Shown: in pieces, positions 7,723 through 15,158 of the stretch | Numbering within the stretch: the stretch's first letter is position 1 | Layout of the letters: each line of letters begins with the position of its first letter | Assembly: GCA_012838875.1 (NCBI GenBank) | Contig: DUOL01000014.1 | Span: 1-17,784, forward strand | Direction of reading: 5' to 3' | Length of the DNA stretch: 17,784 bases | Origin: Bacteroidales bacterium | Lineage (GTDB): Bacteria; Bacteroidota; Bacteroidia; Bacteroidales; WCHB1-69 | The notes under the pieces: model-generated | Database searches by the model: none | What the model saw: only the letters and a program-made list of their open reading frames with translations | What the model was told of the DNA's origin: nothing | Position numbers and translations under genes: made by a program

Positions 7723-7730
7723 TATTTTTG
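7723..7730 (+). promoter_or_regulatory. -7 box for perR
   Basis: TATTTTTG matches TAnnTTTG and continues CAAT exactly as at the nnr promoter. A TTTG at 7704-7707 lies 15 bases upstream. The in-frame ATG at 7720 overlaps the box, so the coding start must be downstream (7750 or 7777). No obvious PerR-box palindrome was found around it, so autoregulation is not shown. Confidence 0.6.
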
Positions 7731-7776
7731 CAATGATTTTAAATTTGAAATGATTACAATTTTAAAAACATTACAA

Positions 7777-8217
7777 ATGAACGCTTCAAAACAATATTTA
7801 CTAAATTTTGGAATTAAACCATCGCTTCAACGTTTGGCAGTGATGAAATATTTAATGCAATATCATACTCACCCAACGGTTGATGAGATTTATGCTGCCT
7901 TGCACTCTTCTATCCCTACCCTTTCTAAAACTACGATATATAATACTTTATCACTTTTTTTGGAAGAAGGTGTTATTCAGGCGGTAAGTATTGATACAAA
8001 AAACATTCGCTATGACATTGATATTCAGCCTCATGCTCATTTTAAATGTAAAAAATGTCATTCAATAATTGACGTACCTGTTCCAAAATTGTGTGATGAA
8101 ATTTTTTCAATTTCCGAAGAGTTTAAAGATTTGGAAATTCAAGATGTGGAGGTTGCTCTGAAAGGCATTTGTAAGAAATGTAAAGAAGCAGAAGAAGAAA
8201 ATAGATTTAATCAGTAA
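7777..8217 (+). CDS. perR: PerR-type peroxide-sensing Fur-family repressor
   Basis: 146 residues, normal for the family. The winged helix (about 1-75) contains SKTTIYNTLSLF (50-61), the DNA-recognition region. The regulatory metal site is PerR-like rather than Fur-like: H32 (in THPTVDEIY), D80 (in RYD), H86 and H88 (in PHAHF) and D99 (in SIID) align with H37, D85, H91, H93 and D104 of Bacillus subtilis PerR, and Fur usually has Glu where D80 stands. Two CxxC pairs (C91/C94 and C132/C135) form the structural zinc site. The family represses oxidative-stress genes until peroxide oxidises the metal-binding histidines. Start: 7777 begins at the normal family N-terminus; ATG 7750 is possible, ATG 7720 overlaps the -7 box. 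An ECF sigma gene follows after 38 bases. Confidence 0.88.
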   Translation: MNASKQYLLNFGIKPSLQRLAVMKYLMQYHTHPTVDEIYAALHSSIPTLSKTTIYNTLSLFLEEGVIQAVSIDTKNIRYDIDIQPHAHFKCKKCHSIIDVPVPKLCDEIFSISEEFKDLEIQDVEVALKGICKKCKEAEEENRFNQ

Positions 8218-8240
8218 TTATTAAGTTATAAATATAAATT

Positions 8241-8247
8241 GAAGGAG
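8241..8247 (+). promoter_or_regulatory. Shine-Dalgarno-like site before the sigma gene
   Basis: GAAGGAG stands 8 bases before the ATG at 8256. Most other starts in this window have no such purine motif, which is normal for Bacteroidota, so this one is notable and supports the chosen start. Confidence 0.5.
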
Positions 8248-8255
8248 AAAAATTA

Positions 8256-8795
8256 ATGAAAACTACAGCCAGCGATAACAATAAAAATATAATAGAACGT
8301 ACTTTGTTGATGCAGAGAGATTTAAAACAATATGCTTACTCGCTTACGGTAAATCAAGATGATGCAGACGATTTGTTGCAAGATACCTATTTAAAAGTGA
8401 TACAATATAGTAGCTATTTTCGTAGTGAGACAAACCTCAAAGCATGGGTTTATACGATTATGAAAAACACTTTTATAAACAATTATCGTAAAAAACAGCG
8501 TGCAAAAATCGTTGTGGAAAAAAGTCCGGATTTGTACATGTTGAATAATATGGTTTCTGATGCGTCAGATGATGCAGACGTTAGGTATCATACTTCGGAG
8601 ATTAATAAACTTATTTTGTCGAAGAATGAGGAGCAACGTAAGCCTTTTGAAATGTATCTTGACGGTTATAAATATCAAGAGATTGCAGATGAGATGAAAA
8701 TTTCGATTGGGACGGTAAAAAGTCGTATTTTCTTTACTCGTAAAAAGCTGATGGAAGACTTAAAAGATTATGTAACACCCACTTATAGCAATTAG
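8256..8795 (+). CDS. ECF-type RNA polymerase sigma factor
   Basis: 179 residues. Region 2 covers about 17-85, with the core-binding and -10 recognition stretch DDADDLLQDTYLKV (35-48) and NLKAWVYTIMKNTFINNYR (60-78). Region 4 covers about 115-170, with the helix-turn-helix YQEIADEMKISIGTVKSRI (140-158). The linker has an unusual Asp-rich segment, VSDASDDADV (100-109). The sequence is of the common Bacteroidetes ECF type. No anti-sigma gene follows: the next gene is on the other strand and ends one base away. Its position 38 bases behind perR suggests co-transcription, so its level may follow peroxide-dependent control, which is inference. Which promoters it reads cannot be told. Confidence 0.9.
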   Translation: MKTTASDNNKNIIERTLLMQRDLKQYAYSLTVNQDDADDLLQDTYLKVIQYSSYFRSETNLKAWVYTIMKNTFINNYRKKQRAKIVVEKSPDLYMLNNMVSDASDDADVRYHTSEINKLILSKNEEQRKPFEMYLDGYKYQEIADEMKISIGTVKSRIFFTRKKLMEDLKDYVTPTYSN

Positions 8796-8796
8796 G

Positions 8797-9387
8797 TTAT
8801 CTCTTTTTGGCAAGCCATTCCGGATGTGCGTAGGGGTAATTTTCCAAGTTAAATTGTCCTTTATGTTTTCCTTGCATTCCGTAATAAAACTTTTCTATTT
8901 CTACAATGTCAGCTTCATAGTTGTTTGTAGGATAAAAGACAGGTCCCATTCCTCCCCGTCTACTTCGATAATCTAAGTATCCCAAAACAATAGGAACATT
9001 TGCTTCTTGTGCAATATAATAAAAGCCTTTTTTCCACTTTGGATTTAAGGCACGTGTTCCTTCGGGAGCAATTAAAAAGGCAATCTCATTTTTTTCTTTA
9101 ATAAGATTTGCCGCATGTGAAGTAAAATTTCTAACATGTTTTCTATCAATAGGCATTCCTCCAAGTGATTTTAAAAGACTCCCCAAAGGAAACCAGAACA
9201 TCTCTTTTTTAATAAGAAATATTGTTTTAACTCCCATGACAGTCAAGGCTAATCTCCCAACTACAAAATCAAAGGCGCTAGTATGCGGTGCGAAGAGTAA
9301 GACACATTTCTCAGCTTCTTTTGGAATATTTTTTGTATCTATGCGAACTCGCAATATTTTTAATATAAGAAGAGCAATATATTTCAT
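8797..9387 (-). CDS. PlsC-like lysophospholipid/1-acyl-glycerol-3-phosphate acyltransferase
   Basis: 196 residues, shorter than typical PlsC (about 240). It has the acyltransferase HX4D motif HTSAFD (H35, D40), the GGMPIDRKH motif (76-84) and EGTR (109-112), which together form the catalytic and glycerophosphate-binding site. A hydrophobic N-terminus (about 1-12) would tether it to the inner membrane. The family transfers a fatty acyl chain to a lyso-lipid; members also acylate ornithine lipids or other acceptors, so the acceptor is not certain. It is the last gene of the minus-strand envelope operon, 4 bases after the carboxypeptidase gene, and its stop lies one base from the stop of the sigma gene. 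Confidence 0.85.
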   Translation of the reverse strand: MKYIALLILKILRVRIDTKNIPKEAEKCVLLFAPHTSAFDFVVGRLALTVMGVKTIFLIKKEMFWFPLGSLLKSLGGMPIDRKHVRNFTSHAANLIKEKNEIAFLIAPEGTRALNPKWKKGFYYIAQEANVPIVLGYLDYRSRRGGMGPVFYPTNNYEADIVEIEKFYYGMQGKHKGQFNLENYPYAHPEWLAKKR

Positions 9388-9391
9388 AAAA

Positions 9392-10297
9392 TTATAAAAA
9401 TTTAAGATGGGATTGTTGTTGATGTTTAACTGTTAGCGTAGTTGGCTCGCCCAACTTTAACGCACAATTTGGCGAGAGGTGCCCTGCCGGAAAATTGAAA
9501 CAAATGGGGAAATTATATTCTGCACAATGTTCAGCTATAATTTCTTCTGCAATTTTCCCGTATGGAATCTCATTATCATGCATATCTGAAAAAGTTCCAA
9601 TAAGCAAACCTGCCAAATTTTCTAATTTCCCGTTACGTTTTAAATTAAGCATCATTCTATCAATATGATACAAATATTCATCTAAATCTTCAAGAAATAA
9701 AATTTTCCCGTCCGTATCAATATCGGACGGGGAGCCGAGAAGGGAATAGATAACAGAGAGGTTCCCTCCTACCAAAACGCCTTCTGCCTTGCCGGGACGA
9801 TTCAAATTATGGTGCGGAATGTAATATTCAAGAGTTTCGCCTTTGATAGCTTTTAAAAATGTCGTAACTTCTTCATTAATACAAGTTGCGTCCGTCAAAT
9901 TAACCGGCATAAAAGTATGCAGTGTCGGTATTTGACATAAGGTGTGAATATGGGAATGGAATACCGTAAAATCGCTATAACCGCACAACCACTTAGGTTT
10001 TTCTATAAAGGCAGAAAAATCAAGTTTATCAATTATTCTCGCACTACCATAACCTCCTCTCGCAGAAAAAATCGCCTTAATATGCGGTGCATTGAGCATG
10101 TATTGCATATCGGCAACTCGCTCTTCGTCAAGTCCCGCAAATTGATGGTGCTGTTTAAAGAGATTTTGTCCAAATTCCACACAAAAACCATGTTTTTCAA
10201 GAAAGTTTACGGTCGGCATTACTTCGCTCTCGGCAATTTGTCGTGCCGGGGCAACAATTCCAATTGTATCCTTTGCTTTGAGATAATCAGGTTTCAT
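9392..10297 (-). CDS. ldcA: S66 L,D-carboxypeptidase (muropeptide trimming)
   Basis: 301 residues, typical of MEROPS family S66. The catalytic triad is visible: S108 in GYSDF, E203 in FLEDLDEYLYHIDRM, and H273 in FPAGHLSPN. The ARGGYGSAR segment (79-87) is the other family signature. The enzyme removes the terminal D-alanine from murein tetrapeptides in the cytoplasm during cell-wall recycling; microcin-resistance (MccF-like) relatives share the fold, but wall-recycling is the better fit because murC is in the same operon. No signal peptide is seen. The start at 10297 is 13 bases after the rfaE2 stop. Confidence 0.9.
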   Translation of the reverse strand: MKPDYLKAKDTIGIVAPARQIAESEVMPTVNFLEKHGFCVEFGQNLFKQHHQFAGLDEERVADMQYMLNAPHIKAIFSARGGYGSARIIDKLDFSAFIEKPKWLCGYSDFTVFHSHIHTLCQIPTLHTFMPVNLTDATCINEEVTTFLKAIKGETLEYYIPHHNLNRPGKAEGVLVGGNLSVIYSLLGSPSDIDTDGKILFLEDLDEYLYHIDRMMLNLKRNGKLENLAGLLIGTFSDMHDNEIPYGKIAEEIIAEHCAEYNFPICFNFPAGHLSPNCALKLGEPTTLTVKHQQQSHLKFL

Positions 10298-10310
10298 AGT
10301 AGGATAAATA

Positions 10311-10796
10311 TTATAGCATATTTTTTTTCTTAATTAGATTTGTAGAGGAATAACCTTCAACAAAATCGACTATTTCCACTTTACCGCCGTGAGCCATAAC
10401 CCATTCTGCTCCAACAACATCCTCTATCTTATAATCGCCGCCCTTCACTAAAACATGGGGTGTAATTTGTTGAATTAAATTTAGTGGTGTATCTTCGTCA
10501 AAAACAATCACAAAATCGACAAATTGCAACGCTGCTAAGAGTAAGGCGCGTGCATATTGAGTATTCATCGGTCTATTTTCGCCTTTTAATCGTTTTACCG
10601 AATCATCGCTATTAAGCCCAATAACGAGAATATCGCCCAAATCTTTCGCGGCTGACAAATAGTGTACATGTCCTAAATGTAAAATATCGAAACACCCGTT
10701 TGTAAAAACGATTTTCTTAGATTGGAAATGATTTTTCAATTTTTCCCAATCGTTACGTGTAACTATTTTTTTTTCAATTTGTTTTATATTCTTCAT
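10311..10796 (-). CDS. rfaE2: D-glycero-beta-D-manno-heptose 1-phosphate adenylyltransferase
   Basis: 161 residues, the size of a stand-alone C-terminal half of HldE. Nucleotidyltransferase signatures: FTNGCFDILHLGH (31-43) with the HxGH motif H40/H43, RLKGENRP (69-76), LVKGGDY (116-122) and the terminal GYSST (148-152). It makes ADP-heptose for the LPS inner core from heptose-1-phosphate. The kinase partner (RfaE1 half) is not in the window; Bacteroidetes commonly encode the halves separately. The first 23 bases overlap the end of the membrane-protein gene upstream, implying coupled translation. Confidence 0.92.
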   Translation of the reverse strand: MKNIKQIEKKIVTRNDWEKLKNHFQSKKIVFTNGCFDILHLGHVHYLSAAKDLGDILVIGLNSDDSVKRLKGENRPMNTQYARALLLAALQFVDFVIVFDEDTPLNLIQQITPHVLVKGGDYKIEDVVGAEWVMAHGGKVEIVDFVEGYSSTNLIKKKNML

Positions 10797-11823
10797 CTGT
10801 TTTCTTTTTGCTTAATGAAGCGAGTAATAGTGATAAGAGTCCTGCAACAATGACAGTAACGGTTTGCAGTGCCCAGTTTATCCATCCGGCAGCAAGTCCG
10901 CCATTATAATCGACATTATAAAGTACCAATGTAGCAGCGATAATCAACGGAGCAGCGCCTAAACCGCCTTGAGCTATAACAAAGCCGAGCGTACCGAAGC
11001 CGAGCACGGACAAAGCCGCAACGGGTCCTAAATGACTTAAAAAGTCAAAGGCAAAAAAGCAAGCGTACGTAGAAAGGTAAAAGGAGAACCAGATTAGAAA
11101 TGTATAAAGAATAAAATAGAACGGATGTTTTAAATCTTTAATAGAAATAAGTCCTTGCCAAATACCATATCCAAAATTCTTAATCTTGATAAGGAAGGGG
11201 ATTTTACGCCACTGTTTACGTGTCAAGTAGATTATAACAATTAGCAATATAGTAACTAGTAGAAATATATAAATTTTATAACTAAACAGTAACGACTGCA
11301 TCATACTTTCAAATCTCATTCCCAAGGAAACACCTTGTTCTCTATCAATAATGATATCGGAAAATGCATTTTGGTTAATTAAAATTGCAATTACAAAAAG
11401 GAGCAAGAAGATTATCAGGTCTAAAGCACGCTCCGTAACGATAGTTCCTATAGACTTTTGGAACGGGACTTTTTCATGGTGTTGTAAAAAGGTACAGCGT
11501 AGGATTTCGCCGATTCGGGGAATTGCCAAATTGGCAAAATATGCTACAAAAACGGCATATATGGAAGAACTTTTCCGCACTTTATAATTTAACGGTTCGA
11601 GCAACAAGACACTTCTCAAGCCTCTGAAAACGTGAGCTAAGACTATAAAAAGTGAAGAGAGTAACAGAAAGAACCAGCTATTACCTTTGCGTACCTGCGA
11701 AGCACTCTCCTTAATACTTTGTATATCCGATGCTTCTAAATTTCTTACCGACAACCACACGAAAAAAACTCCGATACCAATAAATATGATGAGTTGTATT
11801 AAACGTTTTATTTTCTCTGACAT
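10774..11823 (-). CDS. Integral-membrane YbhN / LPG-synthase-TM (UPF0104) family protein
   Basis: 349 residues with about eight hydrophobic segments, matching the flippase-like membrane domain found alone in YbhN/AglD-type proteins. Family-like segments are IPRIGEILRCTFLQ (about 100-113), GTIVTERALDLI (about 125-136) and the glycine-rich SVLGFGTLGFVIAQGGLGA near residue 275-295. The C-terminal lysyl-transferase domain of a full lysyl-phosphatidylglycerol synthase is absent. The substrate is unknown; relatives are thought to move lipid-linked intermediates across the inner membrane. It starts 14 bases after murC and overlaps rfaE2, so it belongs to the envelope operon and may act on a glycolipid or phospholipid made by its neighbours (inference). 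Confidence 0.82.
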   Translation of the reverse strand: MSEKIKRLIQLIIFIGIGVFFVWLSVRNLEASDIQSIKESASQVRKGNSWFFLLLSSLFIVLAHVFRGLRSVLLLEPLNYKVRKSSSIYAVFVAYFANLAIPRIGEILRCTFLQHHEKVPFQKSIGTIVTERALDLIIFLLLFVIAILINQNAFSDIIIDREQGVSLGMRFESMMQSLLFSYKIYIFLLVTILLIVIIYLTRKQWRKIPFLIKIKNFGYGIWQGLISIKDLKHPFYFILYTFLIWFSFYLSTYACFFAFDFLSHLGPVAALSVLGFGTLGFVIAQGGLGAAPLIIAATLVLYNVDYNGGLAAGWINWALQTVTVIVAGLLSLLLASLSKKKTDEEYKTN

Positions 11824-11837
11824 ATTCGACTACTTTT

Positions 11838-13202
11838 CTAATTACTTGGGTTTTCAAATGCTTGTTTGATTAGCGGAACCGATTGAGAAATATCACCTGC
11901 TCCGGCAGTAACCAACAAAACGGGTTTATTTTGTAATAAATAAGGGATTAACATCTCTTTTGACAGAACTATCTTATTTTTATTTCGGATAAGAGCGAGC
12001 AGTGCGTCAGAGGTAACACCTTCAATCGGTTTTTCGCGTGCAAAATAGATGTCTAACAATATAATTTTGTCGGGGATAGCGAGTACTTCTGCAAATTGCT
12101 CAAAAAAATCACGCGTACGGGAATAGAGATGCGGTTGAAAAACCACGGTCAAAGGTTTATCAGGATAGATTTGCTTTAGAGAGGTGAATAACGCACGCAA
12201 TTCTTCCGGGTGATGAGCATAATCATCAAGAAAAATGAAATCATCTCTTACAATTTGATAGTCAAAGCGTCTTTTAACACCCGTAAACGTGCTTAGCTTA
12301 TTAATAGCTGTTTCAGCAGGAATATCCAACTGGTGAGCCACGGCAAAAGCGGCAGTCGCATTCAAAACATTATGTAAACCTGTGATACTGAGCTTAACAT
12401 TAAAAAAACAGATCTTTTTATAGCAAATTACGAAAGTAGAGTAAGTGGGAAAAAACTGAATATTAGAAATTTTATAATCGGAAGAAGGGTCAAACCCGTA
12501 AGTAAACTTAAAGGGATAGGTGATTTTGGGACTTGCTTTCTCACTAATAATTAACGCTCCGTTATTTCTTATTTGATTAGCAAAAAGATTAAACGCTGTT
12601 TCTAAATTTTCTCTATTTCCGTAAATATCAAGATGGTCCGGCTCTATTGAGCTAATAACCGCACTGTCCGGAAATAGTTTTAAAAATGATTTATCATACT
12701 CGTCTGCTTCCTCAATTACCCATTCAGGGTTAGCATCGGTAAGAAAATTGGTATCAAAATTTTTAGCAATACCTCCTATGAATGCCATAATTCTTTTTTC
12801 TTCATGTAAAAGATAAGCTATCATAGCTGTAATTGTCGTTTTACCGTGCGTTCCGGCAACGGCTATATTTAAAAATTGTTGAGATAACCAGCCTAATACA
12901 TCCGCTCTTTTGTAGATAGGAATTTTGTTTTTTATAAAACACTGATACTCTGCATGTTCAATTGGAACTGCCGGGGTATGTATAACAAAATCTACCTGTG
13001 CGGGTATAGCCTGCACCTTTTCTTCAAAATGTAATTTAGCACCGTGTTGACTTAATTCGTCCGTAATTGCAGTTGGATGAAGATCATATCCAAAAACATT
13101 GACACCGGATTGTAAAAAGTAATGGGCTAACGCACTCATACCTATTCCCCCTACTCCGAGAAAATAGACTGTCTTAATTTTATCAATTTTAATATTTTCC
13201 AT
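11838..13202 (-). CDS. murC: UDP-N-acetylmuramate--L-alanine ligase
   Basis: 454 residues, normal for MurC, the cytoplasmic ATP-dependent ligase that adds L-alanine to UDP-MurNAc. Domain 1 starts with the nucleotide-sugar-binding VYFLGVGGIGMSALA (12-26). The ATP loop is AVAGTHGKTTITAM (114-127). DEYDKSFL (167-174), EPDHLDIYG (187-195), FTGVKRRFDY (306-315), DDYAHHPEEL (326-335) and FQPHLYSRTRDF (355-366) are the other Mur ligase and MurC marks. The N-terminus and the PDHLDIYG/AHHP blocks fit MurC better than the recycling ligase Mpl. The ATG shares one base with the batD stop (TAATG), giving tight coupling. No other dcw-cluster gene is adjacent. Confidence 0.92.
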   Translation of the reverse strand: MENIKIDKIKTVYFLGVGGIGMSALAHYFLQSGVNVFGYDLHPTAITDELSQHGAKLHFEEKVQAIPAQVDFVIHTPAVPIEHAEYQCFIKNKIPIYKRADVLGWLSQQFLNIAVAGTHGKTTITAMIAYLLHEEKRIMAFIGGIAKNFDTNFLTDANPEWVIEEADEYDKSFLKLFPDSAVISSIEPDHLDIYGNRENLETAFNLFANQIRNNGALIISEKASPKITYPFKFTYGFDPSSDYKISNIQFFPTYSTFVICYKKICFFNVKLSITGLHNVLNATAAFAVAHQLDIPAETAINKLSTFTGVKRRFDYQIVRDDFIFLDDYAHHPEELRALFTSLKQIYPDKPLTVVFQPHLYSRTRDFFEQFAEVLAIPDKIILLDIYFAREKPIEGVTSDALLALIRNKNKIVLSKEMLIPYLLQNKPVLLVTAGAGDISQSVPLIKQAFENPSN

Positions 13203-15052
13203 TAGATATTCTTCTCTATTTTTGAAATAAATTGCAATGTTTGCGTGTACATATCATTCATAAGTTGAGAAGAATCTTCGGGTGAGAATCTTGCAAATTC
13301 ACAGGTGTCTAAGGTTGTTAGAAATTCTTTAATCGCTTCTTCGTTAAGATTTTTCTCTTTCAACTTAGTATTGACACTTTCCATAGATAATTCCGAAAGC
13401 GGAATTTGAAATTTATCACTTATGTAGCCCCACAAAACTTGTGAAATTTCTATATAAAACTCTTCCTTTTTGTTCTCTTGGAGCAATTTATGTGCTCTTT
13501 TCAGGCGTTTGCGTGCTACTCTGTTGGCTCTTTTATTTTTGAGTTTAGCAATATCTCTATTGTCTTCTATTTTCTTCCTCCTAAGGATAATAAGAATTAA
13601 AAAGAGAAATAACGGTAAAAGAAGATAGAAAAAGTACCATGGGGTAGCAAAAAAGTCTTCGTTTTTTTTACTAAAACCGTTAACTGTATTTTTAATAAAC
13701 CTAATATCTTCTCCAAGAATTTTAATATCACTTTTTGAACTTCCAATAGTTGTAATTCCCGCATCCCCCTCACCTTTTTCAACGTTTAATGTAAAAGAAG
13801 GAGATTCTAATATTTTATAGCTTTTAGTTTGTAAATCAAAATAGCTAAATGTAATGGGAGGAATAGTAAACTCTCCGGACATTCGCGGTATAATAACGTA
13901 TTCCACTGAACGGCTACCGTTAACGCTATTTCCTTTGGTGTTGATATTATCCGTAATCTTAGGGTCCGAGACATCTAAGTCCGGGGGAAAATTCAAATTC
14001 AGATTATCTATATATTGAAGATTTCCCGTCCCTGAAAGAGTAATCGTCAAATTGGTTGCGTCATTGGTTTTCAATTGGTTACGACTCAAATTAGCCTTCA
14101 TTGTAATATTCCCCACCACGCCGCTAAAATCATCGGGGCGACCATTTTGAGGTAACTCTTTCACATTCAACTGAACACTATTCGACTTTATCTTTAAATT
14201 TATATCTTGAGCACGTTGTCCTCCACCAAAAAAGTCGTCCCAAGGATTATTTGATTGCACTCGGTAGAAAACTCGCCCAACAAAATCCAATTCAAACGGG
14301 GAGATAGTCAATTTTCCCGATTTTTGCGGGAAAACGGCAGTTCTACGAATTTCATGGACGGAAAAGCGTTTACCATTTATCACTTCAGTCGTTGCCGGAG
14401 CAGTACCATCAGGGTCGCCCAGTGTGTAGGACCAAAAACCCGATTGGGAAGGTACATTCACGCCCGTTACCTGATAGCCTCCATTCACGCTTTGCCCAAC
14501 ATAAAGTTTATGAGTTATAATAACCTCTTCCCCTTGATATGGCGTACTTTTAGAAGCATAAGCTTTAACATAAACATCATTTTCATCGAATGTTTGAGCA
14601 GTCTGCTTTGTTTGTGAAGAAGATTGTCTTGATGATTGCTGATTTTGCGTATTAACTACCGTAATCGTTACCGCATTGGACTTAACTTGTTTACCCCCTA
14701 CCGAAACGGTTGCTGCCGGGATGGTAAAAGTGCCCGCTTTCTTGGGTTGAAGTACATAAGAATAGGTATAAGTCGTATTCTGTGTAGCTTGCCCGTTAAT
14801 CCAACTTGTTGATGAAGAAAAACTCTGATTCGGACCTCCAAGAACGGTAAAATTGTCAAAATTTACACTCAAAATCTTTGTCGCCTTTTCATTTAAGACA
14901 ATATTGTAATTAAAATTTTGTCCTACCGCAACTTGCGAAGGAGCCGAAGATTTACACGTTTGCGCAAAAGAAATCTGAAAAGACGATAATAAGAATAAGA
15001 ATAATAAAAATAGTAAAATGTTAGCTTTTAATAACTTAACAAAGAGTTTCAT
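13202..15052 (-). CDS. batD: BatD family membrane protein
   Basis: 616 residues. A signal peptide (about 1-30, ending QISFAQ) is followed by a large extracytoplasmic beta-rich region (about 31-465) of tandem immunoglobulin-like domains, one transmembrane helix (about 470-490, hydrophobic between TPWYF and RRKK) and a basic, helical cytoplasmic tail of about 120 residues. This is the layout of BatD, named from the Bacteroides aerotolerance operon. Its partners batA, batB, batC, batE and the MoxR ATPase gene are not adjacent. The start at 15052 (ATG) is chosen over the longer frame to 15088, which would begin on TTG inside the -7 box at 15086-15093. It heads the operon that runs to 8797 and overlaps murC by one base. 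Confidence 0.88.
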   Translation of the reverse strand: MKLFVKLLKANILLFLLFLFLLSSFQISFAQTCKSSAPSQVAVGQNFNYNIVLNEKATKILSVNFDNFTVLGGPNQSFSSSTSWINGQATQNTTYTYSYVLQPKKAGTFTIPAATVSVGGKQVKSNAVTITVVNTQNQQSSRQSSSQTKQTAQTFDENDVYVKAYASKSTPYQGEEVIITHKLYVGQSVNGGYQVTGVNVPSQSGFWSYTLGDPDGTAPATTEVINGKRFSVHEIRRTAVFPQKSGKLTISPFELDFVGRVFYRVQSNNPWDDFFGGGQRAQDINLKIKSNSVQLNVKELPQNGRPDDFSGVVGNITMKANLSRNQLKTNDATNLTITLSGTGNLQYIDNLNLNFPPDLDVSDPKITDNINTKGNSVNGSRSVEYVIIPRMSGEFTIPPITFSYFDLQTKSYKILESPSFTLNVEKGEGDAGITTIGSSKSDIKILGEDIRFIKNTVNGFSKKNEDFFATPWYFFYLLLPLFLFLILIILRRKKIEDNRDIAKLKNKRANRVARKRLKRAHKLLQENKKEEFYIEISQVLWGYISDKFQIPLSELSMESVNTKLKEKNLNEEAIKEFLTTLDTCEFARFSPEDSSQLMNDMYTQTLQFISKIEKNI

Positions 15053-15085
15053 TGTTTTTTCCTTAGATATCCTTATAAAAACGTA

Positions 15086-15093
15086 CAAAAATA
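15086..15093 (-). promoter_or_regulatory. -7 box for batD and the downstream envelope operon
   Basis: Minus-strand TATTTTTG matches TAnnTTTG. Transcription would begin about 28 bases before the batD ATG at 15052. It lies in a 106-base gap after the S41 gene, which would let the batD-to-acyltransferase genes be expressed apart from the sir2/S41 genes. Confidence 0.6.
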
Positions 15094-15128
15094 GTATTAA
15101 TTATCATAAAAAAGTGAAAAAAGAAACC

Positions 15129-15156
15129 TAATATTAAAAACAGATAAATAATATTA
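15129..15156. repeat. Pair of identical palindromes upstream of the batD promoter
   Basis: TAATATTA occurs at 15129-15136 and again at 15149-15156, centres 20 bases apart. Each is its own reverse complement. They stand 36-63 bases upstream of the batD -7 box and directly after the S41 stop. They could be a tandem operator, or fold together as a weak AT hairpin before the T-rich minus-strand stretch that follows. In AT-rich DNA chance is a real alternative. Confidence 0.35.
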
Positions 15157-15158
15157 AT

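Noticed and set aside
9440..9456. Perfect AGTTGG/CCAACT inverted repeat
   Set aside because: It lies within the ldcA coding region, encoding the conserved LGEPTT segment; codon content explains it and nothing suggests a regulatory role.
10774..11823. Annotation as a full lysyl-phosphatidylglycerol synthase (MprF)
   Set aside because: Only the membrane domain is present; the cytoplasmic aminoacyl-transferase domain is missing and the next gene begins within its last codons.
11838..13202. Annotation as the recycling ligase Mpl instead of MurC
   Set aside because: The N-terminal GVGGIGMSALA, the PDHLDIYG block and normal MurC length fit MurC; Mpl has a different N-terminal signature.
14255..14617. 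120-codon plus-strand open frame inside batD
   Set aside because: Antisense to the beta-rich region of batD, no known motifs, and no promoter-like box leading into it was noticed.
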